NCBI GenBank assembly: GCA_001784875.1
Contig: MFSH01000014.1
Location: 1-41,145 of the forward strand
DNA length: 41,145 nt
From: Candidatus Moranbacteria bacterium RIFOXYB1_FULL_43_19
GTDB lineage: Bacteria; Patescibacteriota; Minisyncoccia; Moranbacterales; UBA11712
Direction: 5' to 3'
The notes below the pieces were generated by a model. It made no database searches, was not told the DNA's origin, and worked only from the letters and a program-made list of their open reading frames with translations. This document shows positions 1 to 8,024 of the stretch, piece after piece (position 1 is the first letter of the stretch; every line of letters begins with the position of its first letter). Made by a program: the position numbers and the translations under genes.

Positions 1-45
1 GCTGGCAAATTTTGTTTCCATGCATCTATTCTAACATATTCCCAG

Positions 46-122
46 CCGCAGCAAGCTGCGGGGTATTATTACTTCGTAATAAAAAAAAGCTAAGCTTTAG
101 GAGAATCCGAAAGCTTAGCTTT
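46..122. repeat. Run of three palindromes before the first gene
   Basis: Three hairpins lie in tandem: CCGCAGC-AA-GCTGCGG (46-61), TTATTAC-TTC-GTAATAA (66-82) and AAAGCTAAGCTTT (86-98) pairing with AAAGCTTAGCTTT (110-122). The last arm pair returns exactly at 3391-3449, and both copies end 7-12 bases before a start codon. They could act as a terminator for an upstream gene, an mRNA-stabilising leader, or a repetitive extragenic palindrome. Which of these applies cannot be read from one window. Confidence 0.7.
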
Positions 123-133
123 GAAAAAATATT

Positions 134-1060
134 ATGAAAATTCTCGTCACGGGCGGTGCGGGGTTTATTGGCTCTCATCTGGTTGATGCTCTCATCGAAA
201 AGAATCATCGGGTTTTTGTGATTGACAATCTTTCCACCGGATTCAAAAAAAATATCAACCCGAAAGCAAAATTTTTCCGCGTCGATCTCACAAACCACAA
301 AAAAATCGAAGTTATCATAAAAAAAGAAAAACCGGAGGTCATTTTCCATCTCGCCGCCCAAATTGATGTCCGCAAATCGATGGCTGACCCGGTTTTTGAC
401 ACGAGGAGCAATATTTTGGCGAGCGTGAACCTCATCAATCTCGCGCGCGAATATAGAGTCAAGAAATTTATTTTCTCTTCGACGGGCGGCGCCATTTACG
501 GTGACACGAAAAATAGGCCAACTGGAGAAAAAGAGCCTGAATGGCCTTTGTCTCCCTATGGAATTGCCAAATTGACTGTGGATAAGTTTCTTTTTTATTA
601 CCGCGAGGTCCACGGACTCAATTTTGTGTCTCTCCGCTACAGCAACGTCTATGGCCCGCGCCAAAACCCACACGGCGAAGCCGGGGTTGTCGCTATATTT
701 TTGAACAAAATGCTCAAGGGCGACCAGCCGGTCATCAACGGCAATGGAAAACAGACTCGGGATTATGTTTATGTAGGCGATGTGGTGAGCGCCAATCTCC
801 TGGCGCTCAAAAATTTCACGCGCAGCGGAATTTATAACGTCGGAACCGGAAAAGAAACGGATGTCAACCAGCTGTTTTGGGAAATCAACTGCCATTTCGG
901 AAAAAAATTCAAAGAGGTCCACGGTCCAGCGAAAATGGGAGAGCAAAAAACCAGCTGCTTGGACTTCGCCAAAATCAAAAAAGAATTTGGCTGGAAACCG
1001 AAGGTGGATTTCAAAACCGGGATTGGAAAAACATTTGAGTGGTTTTCGAAAAATTTATAA
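134..1060 (+). CDS. NAD-dependent nucleotide-sugar epimerase/dehydratase (GalE-like)
   Basis: This is an extended short-chain dehydrogenase of 308 residues, the normal family length. The Rossmann motif TGGAGFIGSH is at residues 7-16, the substrate-side serines are in FSSTGGAIYGD, and the catalytic pair is YGIAK (YxxxK). It probably interconverts a UDP- or other NDP-hexose at C4 in the cytoplasm, but the family cannot be narrowed further from motifs. It heads a run with heptose genes, so an ADP-heptose 6-epimerase role is possible, although the sequence reads more like GalE than HldD. No Shine-Dalgarno sequence is visible; the start follows the palindrome ending at 122. The next gene starts 4 bases after the stop. 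Confidence 0.85.
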   Translation: MKILVTGGAGFIGSHLVDALIEKNHRVFVIDNLSTGFKKNINPKAKFFRVDLTNHKKIEVIIKKEKPEVIFHLAAQIDVRKSMADPVFDTRSNILASVNLINLAREYRVKKFIFSSTGGAIYGDTKNRPTGEKEPEWPLSPYGIAKLTVDKFLFYYREVHGLNFVSLRYSNVYGPRQNPHGEAGVVAIFLNKMLKGDQPVINGNGKQTRDYVYVGDVVSANLLALKNFTRSGIYNVGTGKETDVNQLFWEINCHFGKKFKEVHGPAKMGEQKTSCLDFAKIKKEFGWKPKVDFKTGIGKTFEWFSKNL

Positions 1061-1064
1061 TATT

Positions 1065-1631
1065 ATGCAAAATAAACTGGAAAAATTATTTGAATCATTG
1101 AACTTGCTTCGGACAAACAAAGAATTTTTGAGCAGCGTTGAAAAAGCGAAGGGAGCAATCATAAAGTCTCTCGTAAACAAGGGGAAATTGATGGCCTGCG
1201 GAAATGGCGGAAGCGCGACGCAAGCTTCTCACATGGTCGGAGAATTTGTGGGAAAATTCGCCTTTGACCGGCCTGCCCTCCCCGCGATTTCCCTTTTCGA
1301 CCTGGCCACGACAACTGCGGTCGGAAATGATTATGGATACGCTGATATATTCTCCCGCTTCGTTGACAGCCTCGGAAACAAAAACGACATCCTTTTTTCA
1401 ATCAGCACTTCCGGAAATTCGGGAAATTGCCTGAAAGCGATGGAATCTGCTAAAAATAAAGGCATTGCGAATATCGCCCTCCTCGGCAGTGACGGGGGCA
1501 AAATGAAGAATATGGCCGATATCGCGATTATTGTTCCGTCAAATGACACTCCTCAAGTCCAGGAAATTCATCTGATGGTGATTCACTGGCTTTGCAAAGA
1601 AGTTGAAAAACATTTTTTCAGTAAATCCTAA
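1065..1631 (+). CDS. gmhA: Sedoheptulose-7-phosphate isomerase (phosphoheptose isomerase)
   Basis: This SIS-domain enzyme of 188 residues converts sedoheptulose 7-phosphate to D-glycero-D-manno-heptose 7-phosphate, the first step of heptose synthesis. It carries the phosphosugar loop ACGNGGSATQASH (residues 44-56), the expected glutamate at about E60 in HMVGEF, the STSGNSGN loop (114-121), and the DTPQVQEIH segment with the catalytic-type histidine at about H169. The ATG at 1065 gives the standard N-terminus; a longer open frame to 861 overlaps the previous gene and is unlikely. It is the partner of the kinase, phosphatase and adenylyltransferase that follow. A second, diverged SIS gene is at 13720. 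Confidence 0.92.
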   Translation: MQNKLEKLFESLNLLRTNKEFLSSVEKAKGAIIKSLVNKGKLMACGNGGSATQASHMVGEFVGKFAFDRPALPAISLFDLATTTAVGNDYGYADIFSRFVDSLGNKNDILFSISTSGNSGNCLKAMESAKNKGIANIALLGSDGGKMKNMADIAIIVPSNDTPQVQEIHLMVIHWLCKEVEKHFFSKS

Positions 1632-1766
1632 ATTCGAAATCCTAAATCCGAAATAAATCCAAATGCTAAAATCTAAATTTTCAATACTCTTTCGAATTTC
1701 GGTCATTTGAATTTTGAAATTGTTTAGAATTTAGAGCTTGAGTTTTAGAATTTTCATTCCATTTTT
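1632..1766. repeat. AT-rich word-repeat spacer
   Basis: The 135-base gap between gmhA and the kinase is built from reiterated short words such as AAATTCGAAATCC, AAATCCGAAAT and AGAATTTAGAG. The first half is roughly the reverse complement of the second half. From memory, similar word repeats are common between genes in Parcubacteria-like genomes; no comparison was run. No coding frame or promoter stands out. Confidence 0.6.
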
Positions 1767-2804
1767 ATGCTAACAACAGAAAGAGCTAAGCAAATTTTGA
1801 AAAGTGCTAAGGGCGCACCGGTGTTAGCTTGCGGTGATGTGATGCTTGATGCCTATCTCACTGGACCGGCGGAAAGATTTTCCCAGGAAGCACCGGTTCC
1901 TGTCATCCGGGTTGACGACGAAAAATTTTTTCCTGGAGGCGCTGGAAACGCCGCGAATTGCATGGCCACGATAGGTCTTTCCACCCATCTCGTCGGGGTT
2001 GTCGGAGAAAAAGGGAGAATAAAATACACGGATGTCATGGAAGAGGAATATAGGAATTGCGGGATAATCACTCATTTCAGTCTTGATCCGGAACGAAAAA
2101 CCACTCTCAAATTGCGGGTGAAAGCGATAAAAACCACTACCCAGCACGTTGCCCGGGTGGATATGGAAGATACCCATCCCTTGAGCAAAGAAAAAGAAAA
2201 TGAAATATCATCTTATCTTGAAAGCCTCGCCAAGGAAATAAAGCCGACGGTTATTTCAATCCATGATTATGCAAAAGGATTTCTCTCGGAAAAAGTTTTC
2301 AAGAAAATCATTGAGATTTCAGACGAAAAAAATATTCCCGTTTTTGCCGATCTGAAACAAAACACTTTTGTGAAATACAAAAGTTTTATTAAAAATCCAA
2401 AATTGTTTTTTTTGAAGCCCAATCGGGTGGAATCCGTCGAAACGGCCAAAATAATAAACGGCTTTGACAAAGACGGCACTACTGATGAAGAAATAGTCGA
2501 AATCGCAAATATCATCCAAAAGGAGATTCCGATCCATATTTTCATCACCCGAGGAAAAAAAGGAGCCGTATATTTTGAACCCCAAAAGAAACCTTACTTT
2601 GTGAGACCGAAGGAGGTGGAAGAGCAATTTGATATTGCCGGCGCAGGCGACACAGTCGAAGCTTTGCTTATCACTTCCTACGTAGGCGGCGCGACAATGC
2701 CTGAAGCGCTTGAGCTCGCCATTGCCGCCTCGCAAGTGGCCATCCGGAAATTTGGAACATCCGTGGTGACAGAAGAAGAACTTTTAGATTGGATCGGAGA
2801 GTAA
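1767..2804 (+). CDS. hldA: D-glycero-beta-D-manno-heptose-7-phosphate kinase (separate RfaE domain I)
   Basis: This is a PfkB/ribokinase-family kinase of 345 residues, matching the N-terminal half of E. coli HldE as a free-standing protein. Visible marks are GDVMLDAYLTGPAERFSQEAP near residue 23, FPGGAGNAANC (sugar binding), FADLKQNTF, KPNRVE, and the anion-hole and catalytic-base motif GAGDTVEA near residue 290. It phosphorylates heptose 7-phosphate at C1 to the 1,7-bisphosphate. The adenylyltransferase half is encoded separately at 3459, so the bifunctional HldE is split here. The start lies after the repeat spacer without a clear Shine-Dalgarno sequence. Confidence 0.92.
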   Translation: MLTTERAKQILKSAKGAPVLACGDVMLDAYLTGPAERFSQEAPVPVIRVDDEKFFPGGAGNAANCMATIGLSTHLVGVVGEKGRIKYTDVMEEEYRNCGIITHFSLDPERKTTLKLRVKAIKTTTQHVARVDMEDTHPLSKEKENEISSYLESLAKEIKPTVISIHDYAKGFLSEKVFKKIIEISDEKNIPVFADLKQNTFVKYKSFIKNPKLFFLKPNRVESVETAKIINGFDKDGTTDEEIVEIANIIQKEIPIHIFITRGKKGAVYFEPQKKPYFVRPKEVEEQFDIAGAGDTVEALLITSYVGGATMPEALELAIAASQVAIRKFGTSVVTEEELLDWIGE

Positions 2805-2840
2805 ACATTCAATGTTGGGGTTCCCCTGACATTGAATGTT
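2804..2840. repeat. Nested palindrome between hldA and gmhB
   Basis: Outer arms AACATTCAATGT (2804-2815) and ACATTGAATGTT (2829-2840) enclose an inner hairpin GGGG-TT-CCCC (2817-2826). The outer arm is identical to the one at 3943-3979. There is no U-tract, so it may stabilise or punctuate the operon rather than terminate it. Confidence 0.75.
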
Positions 2841-2849
2841 AGATAACAT

Positions 2850-3398
2850 ATGAAAGAAATAATTTTTCTCGATCGTGACGGAACAATCAATGTTGACAAG
2901 GAATATGTTTATAAAATCGACGATTTTGCCTTTGAAAAAAATGTGATTCCGGCTATGCAGCTGCTGCGAGACAATGGCTTTGGCTTTATAATTGTGACAA
3001 ACCAGTCGGGAATCGGGCGCGGCTATTATACCGAAGACGACTATCAAAAATTCAACGATCATGTCGTGAAGGAGCTCGAAAAAAATAATATTCGTATTTT
3101 GAAATCCTATTTCTCCCCTTTTCATCCCAAAGGAATTGGAAAATATAAAAAAGCTTCGCGTTGCCGAAAGCCGGAACCGGGAATGCTGGAACAGGCCGAG
3201 CAAGATTTTGAGATTGACAACTTAAAATCATGGATTATCGGCGACAAATGGGCGGACGTGAAGTGCGGCAAAAACTTCGGGATAAAATCTGTTCTCGTCA
3301 AAACCGGAAAATGCGGCGCGGACGAAAAACACAAAACGGACGTTGAATATATTGCCGAAGACCTCCTCGACGCGGCAAAATTTATAATTAAAAGCTAA
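2850..3398 (+). CDS. gmhB: D-glycero-beta-D-manno-heptose 1,7-bisphosphate 7-phosphatase (degraded zinc loop)
   Basis: This HAD-IIIA phosphatase of 182 residues removes the 7-phosphate from heptose bisphosphate. The catalytic motif is FLDRDGTIN (D8 nucleophile, D10 acid), motif II is VTNQSG, and the acidic motif is IGDKWAD (131-136). In E. coli GmhB a C-x-H...C-x-C loop binds zinc; here the equivalent stretch reads SPFHP...SRCRKP (89-107), so only one of the three cysteines (C105) and one histidine remain. The second GmhB-like gene at 14316 has the whole zinc set. The stop codon lies inside the following palindrome. Confidence 0.88.
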   Translation: MKEIIFLDRDGTINVDKEYVYKIDDFAFEKNVIPAMQLLRDNGFGFIIVTNQSGIGRGYYTEDDYQKFNDHVVKELEKNNIRILKSYFSPFHPKGIGKYKKASRCRKPEPGMLEQAEQDFEIDNLKSWIIGDKWADVKCGKNFGIKSVLVKTGKCGADEKHKTDVEYIAEDLLDAAKFIIKS

Positions 3399-3449
3399 GC
3401 TTTGAGGAATTCCCCGGCGAATAGTCGGGGAAGAAAAAAGCTTAGCTTT
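3391..3449. repeat. Nested palindrome between gmhB and hldC
   Basis: Arms AAAGCTAAGCTTT (3391-3403) and AAAGCTTAGCTTT (3437-3449) enclose CCCCG (3412-3416) and CGGGG (3426-3430). The arms are identical to 86-98 and 110-122. The stop codon of gmhB (3396-3398) is part of the left arm, and the hldC start follows 9 bases after the right arm. Confidence 0.8.
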
Positions 3450-3458
3450 GACAAAAAT

Positions 3459-3944
3459 ATGCTCAATCACAAAGAAAAGATCAAATCACTCGACGAAATT
3501 CTCAAAATTGCCGAGCAGGCAAAAAAAGAAGGCAAAAAAATCGTCACGACCAATGGTTCGTTTGATCTTTTTCACGCCGGACACATTGATCTTTTGCAAA
3601 AAGCGAAGGCAAAAGGAGACATTTTGATCGTGGGCGTGAATAGTGATAAATCTGTCCGCGAATACAAAAAAAAGCCGGGCCGGCCCATCATCCCCGGCAA
3701 ATACCGGGCGGAACTTCTGGCGGCCATCATTTATGTCGATTATGTTTTCATTTTCGACGACCTCATTCCCAATCCCTGGCTTGACCGGATTCGCCCCGAT
3801 GTCCATGCCAACAGCGCCGAATACGGAACAAAATGCGTCGAAACGGAAGTGCTTGATCAGTATGGAGGAGAGCTTTTTCTTGTTCCCAAAGAAGATACTC
3901 CCCTTTCAACTTCCGGCATCGAAGCGAAAATAAAGGCATCATAA
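3459..3944 (+). CDS. hldC: D-beta-D-heptose 1-phosphate adenylyltransferase (separate RfaE domain II)
   Basis: This 161-residue cytidylyltransferase-like protein carries the nucleotide-binding signature GSFDLFHAGHIDLL (HxGH at 39-42). Further typical pieces are VGVNSD and the C-terminal PLSTSGIEAKI, in place of the family's usual ISTTxI ending. It transfers AMP from ATP to heptose 1-phosphate, giving ADP-D-beta-D-heptose. I chose the ATG at 3459 because an upstream in-frame ATG at 3402 would place the palindrome inside the protein and add a non-homologous tail. Together with gmhA, hldA and gmhB it completes the ADP-heptose route. Confidence 0.9.
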   Translation: MLNHKEKIKSLDEILKIAEQAKKEGKKIVTTNGSFDLFHAGHIDLLQKAKAKGDILIVGVNSDKSVREYKKKPGRPIIPGKYRAELLAAIIYVDYVFIFDDLIPNPWLDRIRPDVHANSAEYGTKCVETEVLDQYGGELFLVPKEDTPLSTSGIEAKIKAS

Positions 3945-3979
3945 CATTCAATGTTGGGATTTTCCAAACATTGAATGTT
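3943..3979. terminator. Shared palindrome between convergent genes
   Basis: AACATTCAATGTT (3943-3955) pairs with AACATTGAATGTT (3967-3979). It begins in the stop codon of hldC and ends at the stop of the convergent glycosyltransferase, so it probably serves both directions. The arm is the same as at 2804-2840. There is no long U-tract on either side. Confidence 0.6.
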
Positions 3980-5940
3980 TATGGATATTTTTCGACAAGC
4001 TTCTTGAATTTATCAATCACCTCTTCCGGTTTGATCAGAAGCCGGCAGGGGTCATTTTTCCAACGGACCGACAAATCTTTACATCCTTCATCCCAGCAGG
4101 GATAGCATTTGAGGCCCGCCGGCGGAGCCAGCGCTTCGTATTTTTCATATAAGTTGAGACGCGATTCGGGCGTCATCCCGCCCGTGAAAATGGCCAGAAA
4201 AGGAATGCCCGAAAGAGCGGCGACATGAGTCGCGCTGGTGTCCGTTGAAATCACGTATTTTCCAAGCTTCAAAGCTTCGATGAATTCGGGGATGGTTTTT
4301 GTTTTTCCGATCAGGTTTACCCCCCCACCAATTCTAACAGAATCATCTTTTTTTTCTCGAAAAAAATTACCAAAATTGGTGGGAGGGTGAACGACTTTAT
4401 CCCCTTTATAATATTCGCTGTCTTTCGTCCCCAAAATAAGCGGGACGAACCCCATTTTCTCAACCGCTTCGATCAATTTCGGATAATACGGTTCCCACCA
4501 GCTGCGAGCCGGATTGGTAGCGATGAGATTGAATACGACAAACGGCTGGTTTGTGTCATTACCCAGAAAAGTAATTAATTTCTCGACTTTTTCTCTCGCT
4601 TCCGGATAATCCGGCATCGGCACAAGCTCAAAATCTTCCGGAAGACCCATCCGGCGGGAATAAACGAAATGACGGTTAATCTTGTTGTCTTCTTTGGGTG
4701 TTCCTGCAATGGGAGTGATATCCATTTCGAGATCGATGAACCGATAAATCCTAGAATTGCCGGAAATTGGAAGCGGGGAATATTTCTTTCCGTCCGGAAT
4801 CGGGATAAACTCATCAAAAATCCCGAAGCCATTCATCATTTCAATGTTCCGCTCATAAGTCGCCAAAATCAACTTTTTGTCCGGATTTTTTTCGCGAAGC
4901 CGCTTGAACGCGCTCGCACCCATCAGAAGATCGCCGATCCCGTCGTCGCGAATAACTGTTATTGAATTTTTATTCTCGTCCGGGTTGAACGAAATCCGCT
5001 GGTTTTCTTTTTTGGCCAGATTTTTTATTTTTCCTCCCCATATTTTTTTAAGCAGCCAACGGTCTTTCTCGCCTTTTCGCCAATCCCGGGAAGAACATTC
5101 GAAGTGGTATATTTCACATTCGGGATTATAGAGAACCGTGAATCCGCATTCCGCCAACCTGAAGCAAAAATCCGTGTCTTGGGCTTCTTCCCTGAAATCT
5201 TCATTCAGCTTGAAACGGTTGAAAACATCATGGCGGACTGCGGCGCAAGCAAACGTCACGGCGGGAACAACCGCTTTCAAATTCGCACCGGGTTCGTCTT
5301 TCGGTTTTCCAAAAAAAGTGTTTATACCTGTCTCGGTGGGAGGGTTTATTTCGATTCCAGCGTGCTGGATAGTTTCATCCCTGTGAAGAAGCTTTGCTCC
5401 CGCAATCCCGACTTTTTTGTCTTGCAGAGGATCAATAAGCTTGTCAATCCAGCCGGGCTTGGCGAGCGTATCATTATTAAGGAAAATAAGAAACTGGCCC
5501 TTTGCGTATTTCCCGAAAAGATCGTTATAATTTTTGGAGAAAAAATATTTTTTGAGCCAGATTACCTTGATATTTCCCCATTTCTGTTTGGCTTCTTTAT
5601 AAAAAGCCAGCGTCTCCCGATCGGTGCTCCCAGTGTCCCCGATCAATATTTCCACTTTGTATTTTTCGCTTAAGTTGTTCTCGACAGATTCGACACAGGG
5701 TTTTATCAGATCCAGCCGATTGACCGAAAGAATCCCGATGGTAACCAGATTTTTTTCGTAATCATCCACTCTCGGATAATCGGCCGGAATTTCTCCCCGC
5801 CTTTTTTTGTAGTGGCGCTTGACAGCAAACACAAGGCCTCCCCATGAATTATAATAAAATTCCCAAAATGCCATTCGTCCCAATCCCCGGTATTTCCGGA
5901 TAAAGCCTTTGATCCGGTCTTTGATATATCCTATATTCAT
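3979..5940 (-). CDS. Two-domain glycosyltransferase: GT2 fused to GT9 (heptosyltransferase-like)
   Basis: The protein has 653 residues. Residues about 65-300 form a GT-A GT2 domain: ILSVNRLDLIKPCVESV, metal/nucleotide site FLNNDT (153-157), GAKLLHRDETIQHAG, and the acceptor-side EEAQDTDFCFRL. Residues about 326-650 form a GT-B GT9 domain with IRDDGIGDLLMGASAFKRLR (330-349) and the nucleotide-sugar pocket ISTDTSATHVAALSGIP (564-580), the pattern of ADP-heptose:LPS heptosyltransferases. It likely adds two sugars in succession, one of them heptose, on a surface glycan at the membrane. It faces the heptose genes convergently. Residues 518-541 are an unusual insertion encoded by an about 70-bp palindrome. 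Confidence 0.85.
   Translation of the reverse strand: MNIGYIKDRIKGFIRKYRGLGRMAFWEFYYNSWGGLVFAVKRHYKKRRGEIPADYPRVDDYEKNLVTIGILSVNRLDLIKPCVESVENNLSEKYKVEILIGDTGSTDRETLAFYKEAKQKWGNIKVIWLKKYFFSKNYNDLFGKYAKGQFLIFLNNDTLAKPGWIDKLIDPLQDKKVGIAGAKLLHRDETIQHAGIEINPPTETGINTFFGKPKDEPGANLKAVVPAVTFACAAVRHDVFNRFKLNEDFREEAQDTDFCFRLAECGFTVLYNPECEIYHFECSSRDWRKGEKDRWLLKKIWGGKIKNLAKKENQRISFNPDENKNSITVIRDDGIGDLLMGASAFKRLREKNPDKKLILATYERNIEMMNGFGIFDEFIPIPDGKKYSPLPISGNSRIYRFIDLEMDITPIAGTPKEDNKINRHFVYSRRMGLPEDFELVPMPDYPEAREKVEKLITFLGNDTNQPFVVFNLIATNPARSWWEPYYPKLIEAVEKMGFVPLILGTKDSEYYKGDKVVHPPTNFGNFFREKKDDSVRIGGGVNLIGKTKTIPEFIEALKLGKYVISTDTSATHVAALSGIPFLAIFTGGMTPESRLNLYEKYEALAPPAGLKCYPCWDEGCKDLSVRWKNDPCRLLIKPEEVIDKFKKLVEKYP
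4319..4388. repeat. Palindromic element inside the GT2-GT9 coding sequence
   Basis: Arms ACCCCCCCACCAATT (4319-4333) and AATTGGTGGGAGGGT (4374-4388) pair with one mismatch, with an A/T-rich inner near-palindrome between them. The unit is 70 bp and in frame, coding residues 518-541. Its core CACCAATT/AATTGGTG and its length match the intergenic palindrome at 34217-34287 (71 bp). Confidence 0.8.
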
Positions 5941-6067
5941 GATAAAATAAACCTACTTGCGACTTTTTGTATTTTAGATTAGAAACGAACAAAAGTAAAC
6001 ATGAAAGTGTCGCTGCGGGCGGCGCGAGGCTCGTCCCGCACCACCCGATTGCAAAATTAACATACTT
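5941..6067. promoter_or_regulatory. Divergent spacer with leader palindrome before the uxs-like gene
   Basis: This spacer separates the minus-strand glycosyltransferase from the plus-strand decarboxylase. At 6016-6047 CGGGCGGCGCG is followed by CCCGCACCACCCG, an imperfect hairpin. The left arm repeats the sequence that encodes the Rossmann motif of the downstream gene (6099-6109). A 19-codon ATG frame (6001-6060) spans the hairpin but resembles no protein. A related element precedes the epimerase at 15835. Confidence 0.45.
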
Positions 6068-7027
6068 ATGAAAAATACACCCGGCAAAATCCTCGTGACG
6101 GGCGGCGCGGGGTTTGTTGGCTCGCATCTTTGCAAATATTTTTTGGACAGCGGCCATGAAGTGATTTGCCTTGACGATTTGTCAACCGGCCGAAAAGAAA
6201 ATATCGCGCCTCTGCTCGACAACAAGAATTTTGAATTTGTCAATCAGGATATCACGAAACCTCTTGAAATCAGCAAAAAAATCGGCCAGATTTTCAATTT
6301 CGCCTGCCCAGCTTCCCCGCCCCGCTACCAAAAAGACCCGGCCCAAACACTGAAGACGTCTATTTTAGGATCACTGAATATACTTGAGCTGGCCCGGAAA
6401 AACAATGCCCGGATATTGCAGGCCTCGACCAGTGAAGTCTATGGCGACCCGCGCGTCCATCCCCAGCCGGAAACATATTGGGGAAACGTCAACCCGATCG
6501 GGGTGCGGTCCTGCTATGACGAGGGGAAGCGCGCCGCCGAGACATTATTCTTTGATTATAACCGAAAATACGGAACTGACATTCGGGTGGTCCGGATTTT
6601 CAATACCTATGGTCCCAATATGGATCCCGGCGACGGCCGCGTCGTTTCCAATTTCATCACCCAGGCTCTCGAGAATAAAGATTTGACCATTTATGGAGAC
6701 GGCTCGCAAACCAGAAGCTTCCAGTATATTGACGATCTTGTCGGCGGAATCGTCAAGATGATGGACAATAAAAATAATTTCTCGGGACCAGTGAATTTGG
6801 GAACCCCGGATGAGTTTTCCGTGAAAGAACTCGCCGAAATAATCCTCGAAATGATTCCGGAAAGCAAAAGCGAAATCGTTTATCGGGACTTGCCTCAAGA
6901 CGACCCCAAACAAAGAAAACCAGATATATCGCTGGCAAAAAAAGAACTCGGTTGGGAACCCAAGGTGAAGCTTGAAGAAGGGCTCAAGAAGACGATAGAA
7001 TATTTTCGAAAGGCGATAAATGAATAG
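6068..7027 (+). CDS. uxs: UDP-glucuronate decarboxylase (UDP-xylose synthase)
   Basis: This 319-residue extended SDR closely matches the UXS family. Signatures are [10 protein letters not shown], the family-typical [11 protein letters not shown] (about residues 79-89), STSEVYGDP, the catalytic CYDEGKR (YxxxK), [12 protein letters not shown], and [15 protein letters not shown]. It oxidises and decarboxylates UDP-glucuronate to UDP-xylose using bound NAD, supplying pentose for a surface glycan. The stop overlaps the next gene by 8 bases (start 7020), which suggests translational coupling. No UDP-glucose dehydrogenase gene lies in the window, so the substrate must come from elsewhere. Confidence 0.93.
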   Translation: MKNTPGKILVTGGAGFVGSHLCKYFLDSGHEVICLDDLSTGRKENIAPLLDNKNFEFVNQDITKPLEISKKIGQIFNFACPASPPRYQKDPAQTLKTSILGSLNILELARKNNARILQASTSEVYGDPRVHPQPETYWGNVNPIGVRSCYDEGKRAAETLFFDYNRKYGTDIRVVRIFNTYGPNMDPGDGRVVSNFITQALENKDLTIYGDGSQTRSFQYIDDLVGGIVKMMDNKNNFSGPVNLGTPDEFSVKELAEIILEMIPESKSEIVYRDLPQDDPKQRKPDISLAKKELGWEPKVKLEEGLKKTIEYFRKAINE

Positions 7028-7754
7028 CAAAATGGAAATTTTCCGAAAAATCAGCATCGTTATCCCAATTTATAACGAAGAAAGAACTCTTGAAAAAATA
7101 ATCTCCGCGGTTGAGAAAGCGGATGTTTTTCATTTGGAAAAAGAAATAATCCTGGTCAACGACTGCAGCCGCGACAAATCGAAAGAAATTCTTGAAAAAT
7201 ACGAGGGGAGGCACAAAATCCTCCATCACAAAAAAAATCGGGGCAAAGGCGCGGCGCTCAAAACCGGTTTTGAGAACGCTACAGGAGACATAGTTTTGAT
7301 TCAGGACGCCGATCTTGAATACGATCCAAATGAATACGCGGATATTATAAAGCCGATTTTGGACGGAAAAGCAGACGTCGTTTTCAGCTCGCGCTTTTTG
7401 AGCCACCGGCCGCACCGCGTTTTGTATCACTGGCATTATGTCGGAAACAATATTATCACCACCTTTTCAAATATTTTTACGAATCTTAACTTGACTGACA
7501 TAGAATCCGGCTACAAAGTTTTTACAAAAGAAATTCTGCGCCAAATCCTGCCCAAATTGAAATCGAAGCGCTTTGGGATCGAGCCGGAGCTCGTGGCGCG
7601 ATTCGCGAAACTTTCCAAAAGAAATAAGTGCCGAGTTTATGAAGTCGGCATTTCCTATTCCGGCCGGACCTACGCCGAAGGGAAAAAAATCGGTTGGATT
7701 GACGGGATTGAGGCGGTTTGGTGCATAATAAAGTATAATCTGTTCAGTAAATAA
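7020..7754 (+). CDS. GT2 polyprenyl-phosphate glycosyltransferase (DPM1-like)
   Basis: This 244-residue GT-A enzyme has [36 protein letters not shown], the metal site QDADLEYDP, and the acceptor-side motif [10 protein letters not shown]. It ends in the family's conserved [15 protein letters not shown]...KYNL. It probably loads a sugar onto a polyprenyl phosphate at the inner membrane face; no C-terminal membrane helices are present. It overlaps the uxs-like gene by 8 bases. Its last 20 codons recur as diverged fragments at 9437-9499 and 10943-11005, each closing an accessory module, so this 3' end looks like a repeatedly used insertion point. Confidence 0.9.
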   Translation: MNSKMEIFRKISIVIPIYNEERTLEKIISAVEKADVFHLEKEIILVNDCSRDKSKEILEKYEGRHKILHHKKNRGKGAALKTGFENATGDIVLIQDADLEYDPNEYADIIKPILDGKADVVFSSRFLSHRPHRVLYHWHYVGNNIITTFSNIFTNLNLTDIESGYKVFTKEILRQILPKLKSKRFGIEPELVARFAKLSKRNKCRVYEVGISYSGRTYAEGKKIGWIDGIEAVWCIIKYNLFSK

Positions 7755-8024
7755 CGGATGAATAGCGAAAATTATCTTGTCGATTTTTCCAATGTTGACA
7801 GAGCTATCAAAAAAATATACTAAAAACATACACAACCGTATAATAGTAATAAATGCTTAAAAAGCCTTTATTTATAGTAAAAATTGAGATTACCGGAATC
7901 AAAAATAGAGGCGAAATTACACAGTAATTCGCTCAAAGTAAAAAGATTTAATAAAGACTTGGCTTTAATAATAACCCCGTTTTTCATAAAACGCACTTTC
8001 GAGAATATGGAGTTTACAATCCGT
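7755..8024. other. Degenerate AT-rich spacer after the glycosyltransferase
   Basis: The 270 bases hold two short open frames, 7758-7823 (21 codons) and 7853-7927 (24 codons), neither recognisable. A TATAAT-like box (about 7839-7846) sits just before the second. They may be gene remnants left by the insertion of the ATPase module. I see no tRNA or transposase here. Confidence 0.4.

Noticed and set aside
26-946. Minus-strand open frame of 306 codons opposite the first epimerase
   Set aside because: It is the shadow of the well-supported epimerase at 134-1060 and shows no recognisable motif.
1632-1766. CRISPR array
   Set aside because: The repeated words are short, irregular and not separated by unique spacers of constant length; no cas gene is present in the window.
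3402-3458. Longer N-terminus for the heptose adenylyltransferase
   Set aside because: The extra 19 codons translate the palindromic repeat and have no counterpart in the family.
5104-5673. Plus-strand open frame of 189 codons inside the GT2-GT9 gene
   Set aside because: It lies opposite conserved GT2 motifs and has no ribosome binding site or family likeness.
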